Shown here: positions 35,696-44,287 of the stretch, in pieces | Layout of the letters: each line of letters opens with the position of its first letter | Numbering within the stretch: the first letter of the stretch is position 1 | From: Aliiroseovarius sp. PrR006 | Lineage (GTDB): Bacteria; Pseudomonadota; Alphaproteobacteria; Rhodobacterales; Rhodobacteraceae | DNA length: 64,000 nucleotides | NCBI RefSeq assembly: GCF_010500215.1 | Contig: NZ_JAAGOY010000004.1 | Coordinates: forward strand, 1,612,001 to 1,676,000 | Direction: 5' to 3' | Translations under genes and position numbers: made by a program | Notes under the pieces: model-generated | Database searches by the model: none | What the model saw: only the letters and a program-made list of their open reading frames with translations | Told to the model about the DNA's origin: nothing

Positions 35696-36274
35696 ATGCC
35701 ACGTGGGATCGCCCGTGATCACGAAGAAAAACGCGCTGCCATCCGCAAGGGGGCAGCGGCCTATTTCGCTGAACATGGATTTGACCGGGCATCCATGACC
35801 GCAGCTGCCAAGCATTGTGGGGTCTCGAAAGCGCTGATATATCACTACTATGACAGCAAAGAGGCCCTGCTTTACGACATTCTGGACCACCACCTGTCCA
35901 AGCTGGTGGCCGACGTTGAAGCCGCCCCGGAAACGGACGGGCTGCGGGGGTTGGTCCGCGCCATTCTGGTCGCCTATAAGGGCGCAGATGCCGAGCACAA
36001 ATTGCAGTTGGACAGCCTGACCGTGCTGGAACCCGACCAGCAGGCACCTTTGGTGGACCTGCAGCGCCGCCTGATCGACATGATGGGCGCTGCGTTGAAG
36101 GCCGAAGCGCCTGAACGGTTTGAAGACAGCGCAAACTTGCGCGCCGTGACCATGTCGGTCTTTGGCATTCTGAACTGGTACTATATGTGGAACCGCCCCG
36201 GCAAAGGGCTGAACCGCGAAGACTATGCCGATCTGGTGACCGATCTGGTGGTTGGCGGCGTCCACAATCTATAG
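35696..36274 (+). CDS. TetR-family regulator, likely PaaR
   Basis: This 192-residue repressor has an N-terminal helix-turn-helix (about 10-56; ASMTAAAKHCGVSKALIYHYYDSKEALL) and a helical ligand domain. Its position 3 bp after paaK and the palindrome before paaI suggest that it controls this operon, with phenylacetyl-CoA as the likely inducer by analogy to other PaaR proteins (inference). Confidence 0.85.
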   Translation: MPRGIARDHEEKRAAIRKGAAAYFAEHGFDRASMTAAAKHCGVSKALIYHYYDSKEALLYDILDHHLSKLVADVEAAPETDGLRGLVRAILVAYKGADAEHKLQLDSLTVLEPDQQAPLVDLQRRLIDMMGAALKAEAPERFEDSANLRAVTMSVFGILNWYYMWNRPGKGLNREDYADLVTDLVVGGVHNL

Positions 36275-36446
36275 CCACGATCCCGCCTGTCGCACACATC
36301 CGGCACGGCTTTTGCTCAGACCAGCACAACCACGCTTTCGGCGATCTTCCCCCTAAATCTAGTGGATCACGATCCTGTGATTTCGAAAATAGATGCATGT
36401 GCATACAATTAGGCATACGAGTCACCATTGCCTGAAAGGACTAATT

Positions 36447-36893
36447 ATGAAATCTGCACGCATTCTCGTTCTCGCATCCCTTGCAAGCCTCACCATGGCA
36501 GGAAGCCTTGCGGCTCAATCAGAGCCCACCAATCCCGCCGTGATCAAGCGGTCGGAGACCATGAAGGCCATTGGCGGATCCATGAAGACGCTCGCAGGCA
36601 TGGCCAAAGGCGAGATGGCGTTTGATGCCGACAAGGCCAACGCAGCCGTCGCCACCATCGTCGAGAAGGGCATGACGGTCCCTGCTGTCTTCGAGGCCAA
36701 TGAAACCGACCCTGCGACCGAAGCCCTGCCCGCAATTTGGGAAAACTGGGACGATTTCGCCAAGAAATCTGACGACATGGTCATGGCGGCCAAAGGCGTT
36801 TCCGAGATCACCGAGCAAGGCGCGATTGGCGCAGCTTTGGGCCAAATCGGGGGCACCTGCAAAGCTTGCCACGACGATTATCGCAAGAAGTAA
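36447..36893 (+). CDS. Cytochrome c'
   Basis: This 148-residue periplasmic protein has a signal peptide ending near LAA-Q (about residue 23), a four-helix bundle and a C-terminal heme site CKACH at 138-142, the class II cytochrome c layout. Cytochromes c' bind NO and help resist nitrosative stress in several proteobacteria. AAAGGA precedes ATG 36447 by 6 nt. Two small dyads lie upstream: ATCAC-N6-GTGAT at 36366-36381 and ATGCA-TG-TGCAT at 36393-36404. A strong terminator follows. Confidence 0.92.
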   Translation: MKSARILVLASLASLTMAGSLAAQSEPTNPAVIKRSETMKAIGGSMKTLAGMAKGEMAFDADKANAAVATIVEKGMTVPAVFEANETDPATEALPAIWENWDDFAKKSDDMVMAAKGVSEITEQGAIGAALGQIGGTCKACHDDYRKK

Positions 36894-36914
36894 ACGCGGC
36901 TAGAACAGAAAGGG

Positions 36915-36941
36915 GGCGGCGCGATAACGCGCCGCCTCTTT
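36915..36941 (+). terminator. Terminator after cytochrome c' gene
   Basis: A 9-bp perfect stem GGCGGCGCG/CGCGCCGCC with an ATAA loop is followed by TCTTT. Confidence 0.75.
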
Positions 36942-37113
36942 GCGTTTCAGGGGTTATAATTCGCCTCATCGCGGCTTCGTCAAACACGACCATCCCTGAA
37001 CAGCAAAGGATTTCCTTTTCAATGTCGCGCTTGTACAAATGCGTGTCGTAGGCTGGTTGAAATCGTTCCGGCTTTTCGCCCACCCTTGCGACCACCAACA
37101 GAGGAGTATGAAC

Positions 37114-38226
37114 ATGCGCACCCGTGCCGCCGTAGCCGTTGAAGCTGGCAAACCGCTTGAGATTATGGAAGTGAACCTTGAAGGCCCGCGCGCCGGCGAA
37201 GTTCTGGTCGAAATCAAGGCCACCGGCCTGTGCCACACCGACGAATTCACCCGTTCTGGCGATGACCCCGAGGGGATCTTCCCCGCCATTCTGGGCCACG
37301 AAGGCGCAGGCGTGGTGATCGAAGTGGGCGAAGGCGTCACCTCGCTTGAGGTCGGCGATCACGTGATCCCGCTTTACACGCCCGAGTGCCGCGAGTGTGA
37401 CTATTGTCTGAACCCGAAAACCAATCTCTGCCAGTCAATCCGCTCGACCCAGGGCGCTGGTCTGTTGCCCGATGGTTCGACCCGTTTCTCGATGCTGGAT
37501 GGCACGCCGATCCACCACTACATGGGCTGCTCGACCTTCGCCAACCATACGGTTGTGCCCGAGATCGCGCTGGCAAAGGTCCGCAAGGACGCGCCGTTTG
37601 ATAAGATCTGCTACATCGGTTGCGGCGTCACCACCGGCATCGGCGCGGTGATCAACACCGCCAAGGTCGAAATCGGCTCGACCGCCGTTGTGTTCGGTCT
37701 GGGTGGCATTGGCCTGAACGTGATCCAAGGCCTGCGCATGGCCGGAGCGGATCAGATCGTCGGCGTTGACCTGAATGACAGCAAAGAAGAAATGGGCCGC
37801 CACTTCGGCATGACCGATTTCGTGAACCCCTCGAAGGTGGACGGCGATATCGTTGCCCATCTGGTCGAGCTAACCGGCGGCGGCGCCGATTACTCGTTCG
37901 ACGCCACAGGCAATGTGAACGTGATGCGCCAAGCGCTGGAATGCGCCCACAAGGGCTGGGGGGAATCGATCATCATCGGCGTCGCCCCAGCTGGTGCCGA
38001 GATCTCGACCCGCCCCTTCCAGCTGGTCACCGGCCGCGTCTGGCGCGGCACTGCATTTGGTGGTGCTTCCGGCCGTACGGACGTGCCGAAGATCGTCGAC
38101 TGGTACATGGACGGCAAAATCGAGATCGATCCGATGATCACCCACAAGCTGACGCTGGATCAGATCAACGAAGGGTTCGACCTGATGCACAAAGGCGAAA
38201 GCATCCGTGCAGTAGTTGAGTTCTGA
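37114..38226 (+). CDS. adhI: S-(hydroxymethyl)glutathione dehydrogenase / class III alcohol dehydrogenase
   Basis: This 370-residue zinc enzyme oxidises the glutathione adduct of formaldehyde and, in relatives, also reduces S-nitrosoglutathione. Catalytic zinc ligands C40 and H62 (GHEGAG) and structural zinc cysteines C92, C95, C98 and C106 are present, followed by the NAD-binding GLGGIGLNV. ATG 37114 is preferred over 37108 because GAGGAG then lies 7 nt rather than 1 nt upstream. The partner hydrolase fghA lies 3.6 kb downstream. Confidence 0.95.
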   Translation: MRTRAAVAVEAGKPLEIMEVNLEGPRAGEVLVEIKATGLCHTDEFTRSGDDPEGIFPAILGHEGAGVVIEVGEGVTSLEVGDHVIPLYTPECRECDYCLNPKTNLCQSIRSTQGAGLLPDGSTRFSMLDGTPIHHYMGCSTFANHTVVPEIALAKVRKDAPFDKICYIGCGVTTGIGAVINTAKVEIGSTAVVFGLGGIGLNVIQGLRMAGADQIVGVDLNDSKEEMGRHFGMTDFVNPSKVDGDIVAHLVELTGGGADYSFDATGNVNVMRQALECAHKGWGESIIIGVAPAGAEISTRPFQLVTGRVWRGTAFGGASGRTDVPKIVDWYMDGKIEIDPMITHKLTLDQINEGFDLMHKGESIRAVVEF

Positions 38227-38250
38227 TCCACTTTCTATTCCTGATCAACT

Positions 38251-38274
38251 AAGGGGGCCTCGGCCCCCTTTTTC
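38251..38274 (+). terminator. Terminator after adhI
   Basis: AAGGGGGCC-TC-GGCCCCCTT forms a tight stem followed by more T residues, 24 bp after the adhI stop. Confidence 0.8.
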
Positions 38275-38325
38275 TTTTCAGCCGCGACAGAATGTAGACT
38301 TGCCTTCCTAGTCTAATTTCATAAA

Positions 38326-38340
38326 TTAGAACCATTCTAA
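38326..38340. promoter_or_regulatory. Irr-type iron control element before mbfA
   Basis: TTAGAA-CCA-TTCTAA is a perfect inverted repeat that matches the core of the iron control element bound by Irr in rhizobia. It lies 13 bp before the mbfA start and next to a possible promoter (TTGCCT at 38300-38305, TAAATT at 38322-38327), so binding would block transcription. Control of mbfA by Irr is known in related Alphaproteobacteria; here it is inferred. Confidence 0.75.
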
Positions 38341-38353
38341 TCAGGAGCTTTCC

Positions 38354-39331
38354 ATGCTGTCCGCCACCTTGCATCGACGCCGTTTTTCCGATCTGTCCGA
38401 ACAGGAGATCATCGCGCTGGCCATCTCGAACGAGGAAGACGACGCGCGGATTTATCGACAGTATGCCGAACATCTGCGAGAAGAGTTCCCCTCGTCCGCG
38501 AAGGTGTTCGACGGCATGGCCGAGGAAGAAGACGAGCATCGCCGCCTGCTGATCGAGGCCCACAAGGCCCGGTTCGGCGACGTCATCCCCCTGATCCGGC
38601 GCGAGCACGTGGCCGGGTTCTACGCCCGCCGACCGGTGTGGCTGGTCGAAAATCTTGGCCTTGAAACCATCCGCGGCGAAGCACGCGAGATGGAACGGCA
38701 GGCCGAACAGTTTTACCGCAAAGCCGCCGACCGCACATCGGACGCCAACACCCGCAAACTTCTGGGCGATCTGGCCGCGGCCGAGGCCGACCACGCCCAC
38801 GCGGCCGTCGATCTAGAGACCAAGCATCTGGATGACAGCGCCCGCGAGACCGAAGATGAAGCCGCCCATCGCCAATTCATCCTGACATGGGTGCAGCCGG
38901 GGCTGGCGGGATTGATGGACGGCTCGGTCTCGACCCTCGCGCCGATTTTCGCCACGGCGTTTGCCACGCAGGACACGCACACCACGTTCCTTGTGGGGCT
39001 TGCCGCCAGCGTCGGTGCGGGCATCTCGATGGGCTTCACAGAAGCGGCCTCGGATGATGGCGAATTGTCTGGGCGCGGCAGCCCGGTGAAGCGCGGTTTT
39101 GCCTCGGGCATCATGACCACGCTGGGCGGGCTAGGTCACGCCCTGCCCTATCTGATCACCGATTTCTGGACCGCCACAACCATCGCAATCATCGTCGTCT
39201 TTATCGAGCTTTGGGCGATCGTCTGGATCCAGAACCGCTTCATGCAGACCCCGTTCATGCGCGCCACGCTGCAAGTTGTTGTCGGCGGTGCGCTGGTCTT
39301 TGCAGCAGGGGCGATCATCGGCGGCGGCTAG
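38354..39331 (+). CDS. mbfA: Membrane-bound ferritin-like iron exporter MbfA
   Basis: This 325-residue protein fuses an N-terminal ferritin-like/rubrerythrin domain (about 10-165, with EEDEH at 58-62 and further E-x-x-H-like pairs) to a C-terminal VIT1-type membrane domain (about 175-325) with several hydrophobic helices. MbfA exports iron and protects against iron and peroxide stress in Agrobacterium and Bradyrhizobium. CAGGAG precedes the ATG. The Irr-type box directly upstream supports the assignment. Confidence 0.93.
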   Translation: MLSATLHRRRFSDLSEQEIIALAISNEEDDARIYRQYAEHLREEFPSSAKVFDGMAEEEDEHRRLLIEAHKARFGDVIPLIRREHVAGFYARRPVWLVENLGLETIRGEAREMERQAEQFYRKAADRTSDANTRKLLGDLAAAEADHAHAAVDLETKHLDDSARETEDEAAHRQFILTWVQPGLAGLMDGSVSTLAPIFATAFATQDTHTTFLVGLAASVGAGISMGFTEAASDDGELSGRGSPVKRGFASGIMTTLGGLGHALPYLITDFWTATTIAIIVVFIELWAIVWIQNRFMQTPFMRATLQVVVGGALVFAAGAIIGGG

Positions 39332-39411
39332 GCTGGCCTGACGTATCTCGACATCTGGCGATAGCTGATGCGGCGACCCAAACTCAGGATAGCCTGATGT
39401 AGGAGGCGATC

Positions 39412-39726
39412 ATGTGCGACGCAACCGGAACCGCCGTGGGAACGGTATTGCTGGAAAACGACCGGATGCGCGTCACAGAATGGCGGTTTGCCAAGAAGGG
39501 TGACAACACCGGCTGGCATCGACATGCCTATGACTATCTTGTCATCCCGATGTTCGACGGAACCCTCGACATTGATCTGCCAGACGGAACCCGCGTTCAG
39601 GCACATCTTAAGAACGGCGTGCCCTATGACCGCAAGGCGGGTGTCGAGCATGACGTCATCAGCGGCAACGACTTCGAATGTGCCTTTATCGAGGTCGAGT
39701 TGCTTGAGGACCCCCGGCCTGCCTAA
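39412..39726 (+). CDS. Small cupin-domain protein
   Basis: This 104-residue single-domain cupin has GWHRHAYDYLVIP (first His pair) and AGVEHDVISGN (second metal-ligand region). Substrate and metal are unknown. AGGAGG lies 5 nt before the ATG. It stands 80 bp after mbfA and 44 bp before the AEC permease gene. Confidence 0.75.
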   Translation: MCDATGTAVGTVLLENDRMRVTEWRFAKKGDNTGWHRHAYDYLVIPMFDGTLDIDLPDGTRVQAHLKNGVPYDRKAGVEHDVISGNDFECAFIEVELLEDPRPA

Positions 39727-39770
39727 GCGCCGCATGGTCAAGTGAAATTCCCCATGCTAGGGCTTGGCGC

Positions 39771-40697
39771 ATGATCGACGTGCTTTTACAGACCCTTCCG
39801 TTTTTTGCCCTGATCGGGCTTGGCTTTGGTGCTGCAGCACGTGGCTTTTTCCCACCCGAGGCTACGGCTTATCTGACCCGCTTTGTGTTCTACTTCGCGC
39901 TGTCGGCCATGCTGTTTCGCTTCTCGGCCAACCTGTCACTGGCCGAGGTGATCAACTGGCCCTTCATCTGGGCCTACGCGCTGGGGGGATTGGGGGTCTA
40001 TATCTTGGCCACCGTGGTCGCCCTTGTCCGCAAACGTGGCGCGCAAGAGGCCGCCGTGGAAGCGCAATGCGCCGTGATCGGCAACACGGGGTTTCTGGGC
40101 GTCCCGATGCTGGCGCTGCTCTTGGGCGAGGCCGCAATCCCCGCCGTCATGTTGGTTTTGGCCGTGGATCTGTTCCTGTTCAGCAGCCTGATCGTCATCA
40201 TCATCACCGGCACCCGCGACGGGCGGGTTAGCCCCGCCGTGCTGGGGACTGTCGGCAAGGGGCTGATGTCAAACCCGATGATCGTCTCGATGGCGCTTGG
40301 ATTCGCGTGGTCGTCAACCGGGTGGGACTTGGCCGAACCGGTGCAGCGTTTTCTGGACCTGCTTGCTGGCGCCTCTACCCCCGGCGCGCTGTTTGCGATC
40401 GGGGCATCTCTGGCCTCGAAATCAGCTGAACGCCTGTCCGTCGCAGGCTGGCTGAGCTTCGCCAAGCTGATCCTGCATCCGCTGGCCGTAGGCATTCTGG
40501 CCTTCATGGTTTTCGATGTCGAGCCCTTCCTGGCGGGCGTCATGGTCGCCGCCGCAGGCCTGCCCGTGGCAGGCAACGTCTACATCCTGGCACAACACTA
40601 TGGCGTGGCACCGCAGCGCGTGTCCTCAGCCATCCTGCTATCGACCCTCATTTCTGTGCTGACGGTCTCGGCCATCATCGCATGGGTGACATCATGA
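39771..40697 (+). CDS. AEC-family (auxin efflux carrier-like) permease
   Basis: This 308-residue membrane protein has about ten hydrophobic helices and the AEC features GNTGFLGVPM in the middle and GLPVAGNVYILAQHYG near the end. In bacteria such permeases carry malonate, malate or other organic acids; the substrate here is unknown. The stop overlaps the nnrS start (ATGA), so the two are coupled. Confidence 0.87.
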   Translation: MIDVLLQTLPFFALIGLGFGAAARGFFPPEATAYLTRFVFYFALSAMLFRFSANLSLAEVINWPFIWAYALGGLGVYILATVVALVRKRGAQEAAVEAQCAVIGNTGFLGVPMLALLLGEAAIPAVMLVLAVDLFLFSSLIVIIITGTRDGRVSPAVLGTVGKGLMSNPMIVSMALGFAWSSTGWDLAEPVQRFLDLLAGASTPGALFAIGASLASKSAERLSVAGWLSFAKLILHPLAVGILAFMVFDVEPFLAGVMVAAAGLPVAGNVYILAQHYGVAPQRVSSAILLSTLISVLTVSAIIAWVTS

Positions 40698-41806
40698 TCA
40701 TTCTGACCGGCGCATATCGCCTGTTCTTCCCGTCCGCGGCCTTGTTTGCCGGGCTGTCGATCCCCCTTTGGCTTCTGTCCCATGCCGGAGGAACCACGCC
40801 CACCTCTGATCCCTATCTGTGGCACCAGCACGAGATGCTTTGGGGGTATCTGCCCGCCGCATTGGTTGGGTTTCTGTTCACCGCCATTCCAAATTGGACG
40901 GGACGTCCGGCCCTGTCTCCAATGGCTCTGCTTGCGCTGTTTACGCTGTGGCTTGCGGGACGAGCGGCGATGTTCGTCACGTCCGGCGCGGTAGCCCCGC
41001 AAATTTTGGCGGCCAGTTTCCTGCCGGTTGCAGCGGTACTGGCCCTGCGTGAAGTCGTGGCCGCAGGCAACAAACGCAACATCGTCGTGGTCGCCATGGT
41101 CGGAGCCTTCTGGGTGGCGCAGCTCGTGTTTCTTTGGCTTGATACTCAGATCGGCCTGACGATTGGCTTCGCCGTCGCGCTTCTGCTGATGACCTTGATC
41201 GGCGGACGCGTGACCCCTGCCTTCAGCCGTAACTGGTTGAAGAAACGCGGCGCAACGCACCTGCCCGCTGAATTCGGCACGGTCGACAAATCCGCCCTGA
41301 TCTTGACCATGGCAACCGCGCTTCTTTGGATCATCACAGACACCAGCCTGCTGACAGGCAGCGCCGCTGCACTTGCCACGCTTGCCCAAGCCCTGCGCCT
41401 GTCGCGGTGGCGTGGTCTGGCCGTCTGGAAAGAGCCGCTGCTTTTTGCCCAACACGCGGCCTATGCTTGGATCGTGATAGGTCTGGGCCTTCTGACGGCG
41501 GTCTGCCTTGGCGATTGGGCCAGCAGCGGACAGGCGCATCACGCGTTGGGGGCCGGAGCGATCGGCTCTATGACTGCCATCGTCATGCTGCGCGCGCTTC
41601 TGGGGCACTCGGGCCGCCCGATCGAGGCAACCCGCGCCGACACAATTCTGTTGATCACGCTGCATTTGGGCGCTGCGCTGCGCATCTGCGCCGATTGGGT
41701 ATCGGACCCGACAGTTTTCTATCACGCAGGCGGCACGCTTTGGGCCGTTGCCATGATCGCGCTTGCAATACGCGCATTCCCCATTGCCATTGCGCCGCGC
41801 CTCTAG
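40694..41806 (+). CDS. nnrS: NnrS family membrane protein
   Basis: This 370-residue polytopic protein has about 12 hydrophobic helices and the NnrS motifs WHQHEM at 43-48 and NWTGRP at 67-72; the His residues are likely metal or heme ligands. NnrS is a heme- and copper-containing protein linked to nitric-oxide stress relief and usually accompanies denitrification genes. None of those occurs nearby. Start ATG 40694 overlaps the AEC stop; ATG 40682 is possible but less likely. Confidence 0.85.
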   Translation: MIILTGAYRLFFPSAALFAGLSIPLWLLSHAGGTTPTSDPYLWHQHEMLWGYLPAALVGFLFTAIPNWTGRPALSPMALLALFTLWLAGRAAMFVTSGAVAPQILAASFLPVAAVLALREVVAAGNKRNIVVVAMVGAFWVAQLVFLWLDTQIGLTIGFAVALLLMTLIGGRVTPAFSRNWLKKRGATHLPAEFGTVDKSALILTMATALLWIITDTSLLTGSAAALATLAQALRLSRWRGLAVWKEPLLFAQHAAYAWIVIGLGLLTAVCLGDWASSGQAHHALGAGAIGSMTAIVMLRALLGHSGRPIEATRADTILLITLHLGAALRICADWVSDPTVFYHAGGTLWAVAMIALAIRAFPIAIAPRL

Positions 41807-41841
41807 TTAGGTCGATCCAATACACGTGAAAGGAACGCGCC

Positions 41842-42672
41842 ATGGAAACGATTTCGGAAAACGCCTGTTTCGGCGGCACGCAAGGGGTCTACAAGCACGC
41901 CTCGGAGGCCACCGGCACGGACATGACCTTTGGCCTGTTCCAACCAGCCGAGGCGCAGGACGGCCCTGTTCCCGTGCTGTGGTATCTGTCGGGCCTGACC
42001 TGCACCCACGAAAACGCCATGACCAAAGCAGGCGCGCAGGCGTGGGCGGCGGAACAGGGCATCGCGCTGATCTTCCCCGACACCAGCCCGCGTGGCGAGG
42101 GTGTGGCCGATGACGATGCCTATGATCTGGGACAGGGTGCTGGATTTTATGTGAACGCCACACAGGATCCGTGGGCGCCGCATTTCCAAATGTGGGACTA
42201 CATCACCGAGGATCTGCCTGAACTCGTCTTCACCAAGTTCGCTCTGGACGCGGAACGTCAGGGCATCACTGGCCATTCGATGGGTGGGCACGGCGCGCTG
42301 ACCATTGCCATGTCGCTGCCGGAACGGTTCCGCTCGGTCTCGGCCTTTTCGCCGATTTGCAATCCGACCGCCTCGGATTGGGGCAAGAAGCAGCTGGGCG
42401 CCTATCTGGGTGACGACACCACCAAATGGGTCGCGCATGACGCCAGCCTTCTGATGAAGAACGTGGGCTTTGACGGCCCGATGCTGATCGACACCGGCAC
42501 CAAGGACCAGTTCATCGACCTGCTGAAGCCCGAAACTCTGGCCAACGCCATCGCCACGCGTCGGCAAGAAGCCGTATTCCGCATGCAGCCGGGCTATGAC
42601 CACAGCTATTTCTTCGTCTCGACCTTCATGGAAGACCACGTGAGCTTCCACGCCGAGGCCCTGTGGGCGTAA
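41842..42672 (+). CDS. fghA: S-formylglutathione hydrolase
   Basis: This 276-residue esterase D-type alpha/beta hydrolase releases formate and glutathione, the step after AdhI in formaldehyde oxidation. The nucleophile Ser146 lies in GHSMGG. The N-terminal segment [11 protein letters not shown] and the late DxxTKDQFID and PGYDHSYFF motifs carry the rest of the triad. AAAGGA precedes the ATG by 7 nt. A YaiI-family gene follows 4 bp later. Confidence 0.95.
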   Translation: METISENACFGGTQGVYKHASEATGTDMTFGLFQPAEAQDGPVPVLWYLSGLTCTHENAMTKAGAQAWAAEQGIALIFPDTSPRGEGVADDDAYDLGQGAGFYVNATQDPWAPHFQMWDYITEDLPELVFTKFALDAERQGITGHSMGGHGALTIAMSLPERFRSVSAFSPICNPTASDWGKKQLGAYLGDDTTKWVAHDASLLMKNVGFDGPMLIDTGTKDQFIDLLKPETLANAIATRRQEAVFRMQPGYDHSYFFVSTFMEDHVSFHAEALWA

Positions 42673-42676
42673 CCTG

Positions 42677-43129
42677 ATGGCCCTGTATATCGACGCAGAT
42701 GCTTGCCCGGTGAAAGCCGAGGCCGAGGACGTTGCGACCCGCTATAAGACCCGGATGTTTCTGGTGTCGAATGGTGGGCTGCGGCCATCACCGAACCCTC
42801 TGGTCGAAATGATCTATGTCCCCGACGGGCCGGACGTGGCCGACATGTGGATCGCTGACCGCGCGGGGGCGGGCGATGTGGTGGTGACCGGGGACATCCC
42901 GCTGGCCGCAAAATGCGTTGAAGCCGGGGCCGAAGTGCTGCGCCACAACGGCGAGCGTTTCACCCAGGCCAACGTGCGCGAACAGCTTGCCATGCGCGAC
43001 CTGATGGCCGATCTGCGCGCCGCCGATCCGTTCCGTCAGGGTGGCGGCAAGGCATTTTCAAAAGCCGACCGCGCGCGCTTTCGACAGGCGTTGGACGCGG
43101 CTTTGCGCCGCGTCACGCAACCACGTTGA
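42677..43129 (+). CDS. yaiI: YaiI/YqxD family protein (DUF188)
   Basis: This 150-residue protein has the family start [10 protein letters not shown] and the later motifs [22 protein letters not shown] and [11 protein letters not shown]. The fold is related to NYN/PIN-like RNases, with conserved acidic residues, but activity is not established. It starts 4 bp after fghA and is likely cotranscribed. Confidence 0.88.
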   Translation: MALYIDADACPVKAEAEDVATRYKTRMFLVSNGGLRPSPNPLVEMIYVPDGPDVADMWIADRAGAGDVVVTGDIPLAAKCVEAGAEVLRHNGERFTQANVREQLAMRDLMADLRAADPFRQGGGKAFSKADRARFRQALDAALRRVTQPR

Positions 43130-43239
43130 CCAAAACGTAAGCGTCGATTCTTGCCAAGTTTTCCCCTTAATTGATCCAGCGTCATCATGGTTCGCTGATC
43201 CTACTAGGACAGCCCATCTGCATGCTTGCGGGCCGGGTT

Positions 43240-43349
43240 GACGGTAGCATGATGCGTGCTGTGGTAGGCGTTATGCACATCATGCTGGCGATATTTAAAC
43301 CAAAGCCATTTTCAAACACAGGGGGAAGGCAATCGCTTTCCCCTTTTTT
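43240..43349 (+). ncRNA. Candidate structured small RNA with terminator
   Basis: GCATGATG at 43247-43254 pairs perfectly with CATCATGC at 43278-43285. About 35 nt later a terminator stem (GGGGAAGGC with GCTTTCCCC, loop AATC) at 43321-43339 runs into CTTTTTTA. A stem-loop, a spacer and an intrinsic terminator in about 110 nt is a common sRNA layout. It could also be only the distant terminator of yaiI. The 5' end is not defined. Confidence 0.3.
43321..43349 (+). terminator. Rho-independent terminator upstream of sseA
   Basis: A 9-bp stem with one G-T pair and an AATC loop is followed by six T. It lies 190 bp after yaiI. Confidence 0.8.
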
Positions 43350-43429
43350 ATTGGGCAATTCAACGCAATCGCTTGCCTAACCGACCTTCCGGGACTAGGC
43401 AGTAATTAACACTGACCGGAGGGCAAGCC

Positions 43430-44284
43430 ATGCCGCATAGCGACCCAAAAACGCTGGTCTCAACCGACTGGCTGGCGAAACATCTAAAAGATCCCGACCT
43501 GCGCATCCTCGATGCCAGTTGGTATTTGCCGGATATGGAGCGTGACGCGAAGGCGGAATATGACGCCGCGCACATCCCCGGCGCGCGCTTTTTCGACATC
43601 GATGAAATTGCCGACCTGCGCTCGGACCTGCCACACACGATGCCTCCGGTGGAAAAGTTCATGTCCCGCGTGCGCGCGATGGGTGTGGGCGACGGCCACC
43701 AGATTGTTGTCTATGATGGCATGGGTCTGTTTTCCGCAGCCCGCGTCTGGTGGATGTTCCGCCTGATGGGCCACAAGGATATTGCCGTTTTGGATGGTGG
43801 TCTGCCGAAATGGCAAGCCGAAGGCCACCCAATCGAAGACATGCCCCCCGTCATCCGTGACCGCCACATGACCGTCACCCGTCAGGCCCACATGATCAAA
43901 GACGTGACGCAGGTGGCTGCTGCCTCGAAGCTTGGCGATTACGAGATCATTGACGCCCGCGGCGCTGAACGCTTCCGCGGCGAAGGTCAAGAACCGCGTG
44001 AAGGCCTGCGTTCCGGTCACATCCCGAACTCGAAAAACGTACCATTTGCCACGCTTCTGAATGCGGACGGCACGATGAAATCCCCCGAAGACACCCGCGC
44101 CGTGTTCGAGGCCGCGAATGTCAATCTGGACAAACCCGCCATCCTCAGCTGCGGATCGGGCGTGACGGCCGCGATCCTTGCGCTTGCGCTGGAACGTCAG
44201 GGCCATGACCGCCACGCGGTCTATGACGGCAGCTGGTCCGAATGGGGCATGTATTCCGACCTGAAAGTCGAAACCGGAGAGTAG
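43430..44284 (+). CDS. sseA: 3-mercaptopyruvate sulfurtransferase
   Basis: This 284-residue two-domain rhodanese-like enzyme transfers sulfur from 3-mercaptopyruvate. The active-site loop CGSGVTA holds Cys241; this loop type separates SseA from thiosulfate rhodaneses. The first domain is the inactive rhodanese half. GGAGGG precedes the ATG. The aminotransferase gene follows after 3 bp; an aminotransferase can make mercaptopyruvate from cysteine, so the pairing makes metabolic sense (inference). Confidence 0.92.
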   Translation: MPHSDPKTLVSTDWLAKHLKDPDLRILDASWYLPDMERDAKAEYDAAHIPGARFFDIDEIADLRSDLPHTMPPVEKFMSRVRAMGVGDGHQIVVYDGMGLFSAARVWWMFRLMGHKDIAVLDGGLPKWQAEGHPIEDMPPVIRDRHMTVTRQAHMIKDVTQVAAASKLGDYEIIDARGAERFRGEGQEPREGLRSGHIPNSKNVPFATLLNADGTMKSPEDTRAVFEAANVNLDKPAILSCGSGVTAAILALALERQGHDRHAVYDGSWSEWGMYSDLKVETGE

Positions 44285-44287
44285 ACG

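Larger units (their letters stand above)
43130..43429. other. Intergenic region between yaiI and sseA
   Basis: About 300 bp. The right half holds a hairpin and terminator that may mark a small RNA. A 44-codon frame from 43250 reads through the terminator and looks spurious. The first 100 bp show nothing I recognise. Confidence 0.4.

Noticed and set aside
34349-36265. 638-codon minus-strand frame opposite paaK and the TetR gene
   Set aside because: No family resemblance, and it covers two well-supported plus-strand genes.
43250-43381. 44-codon frame after yaiI
   Set aside because: It runs through the strong terminator at 43321-43349 and has no ribosome binding site.
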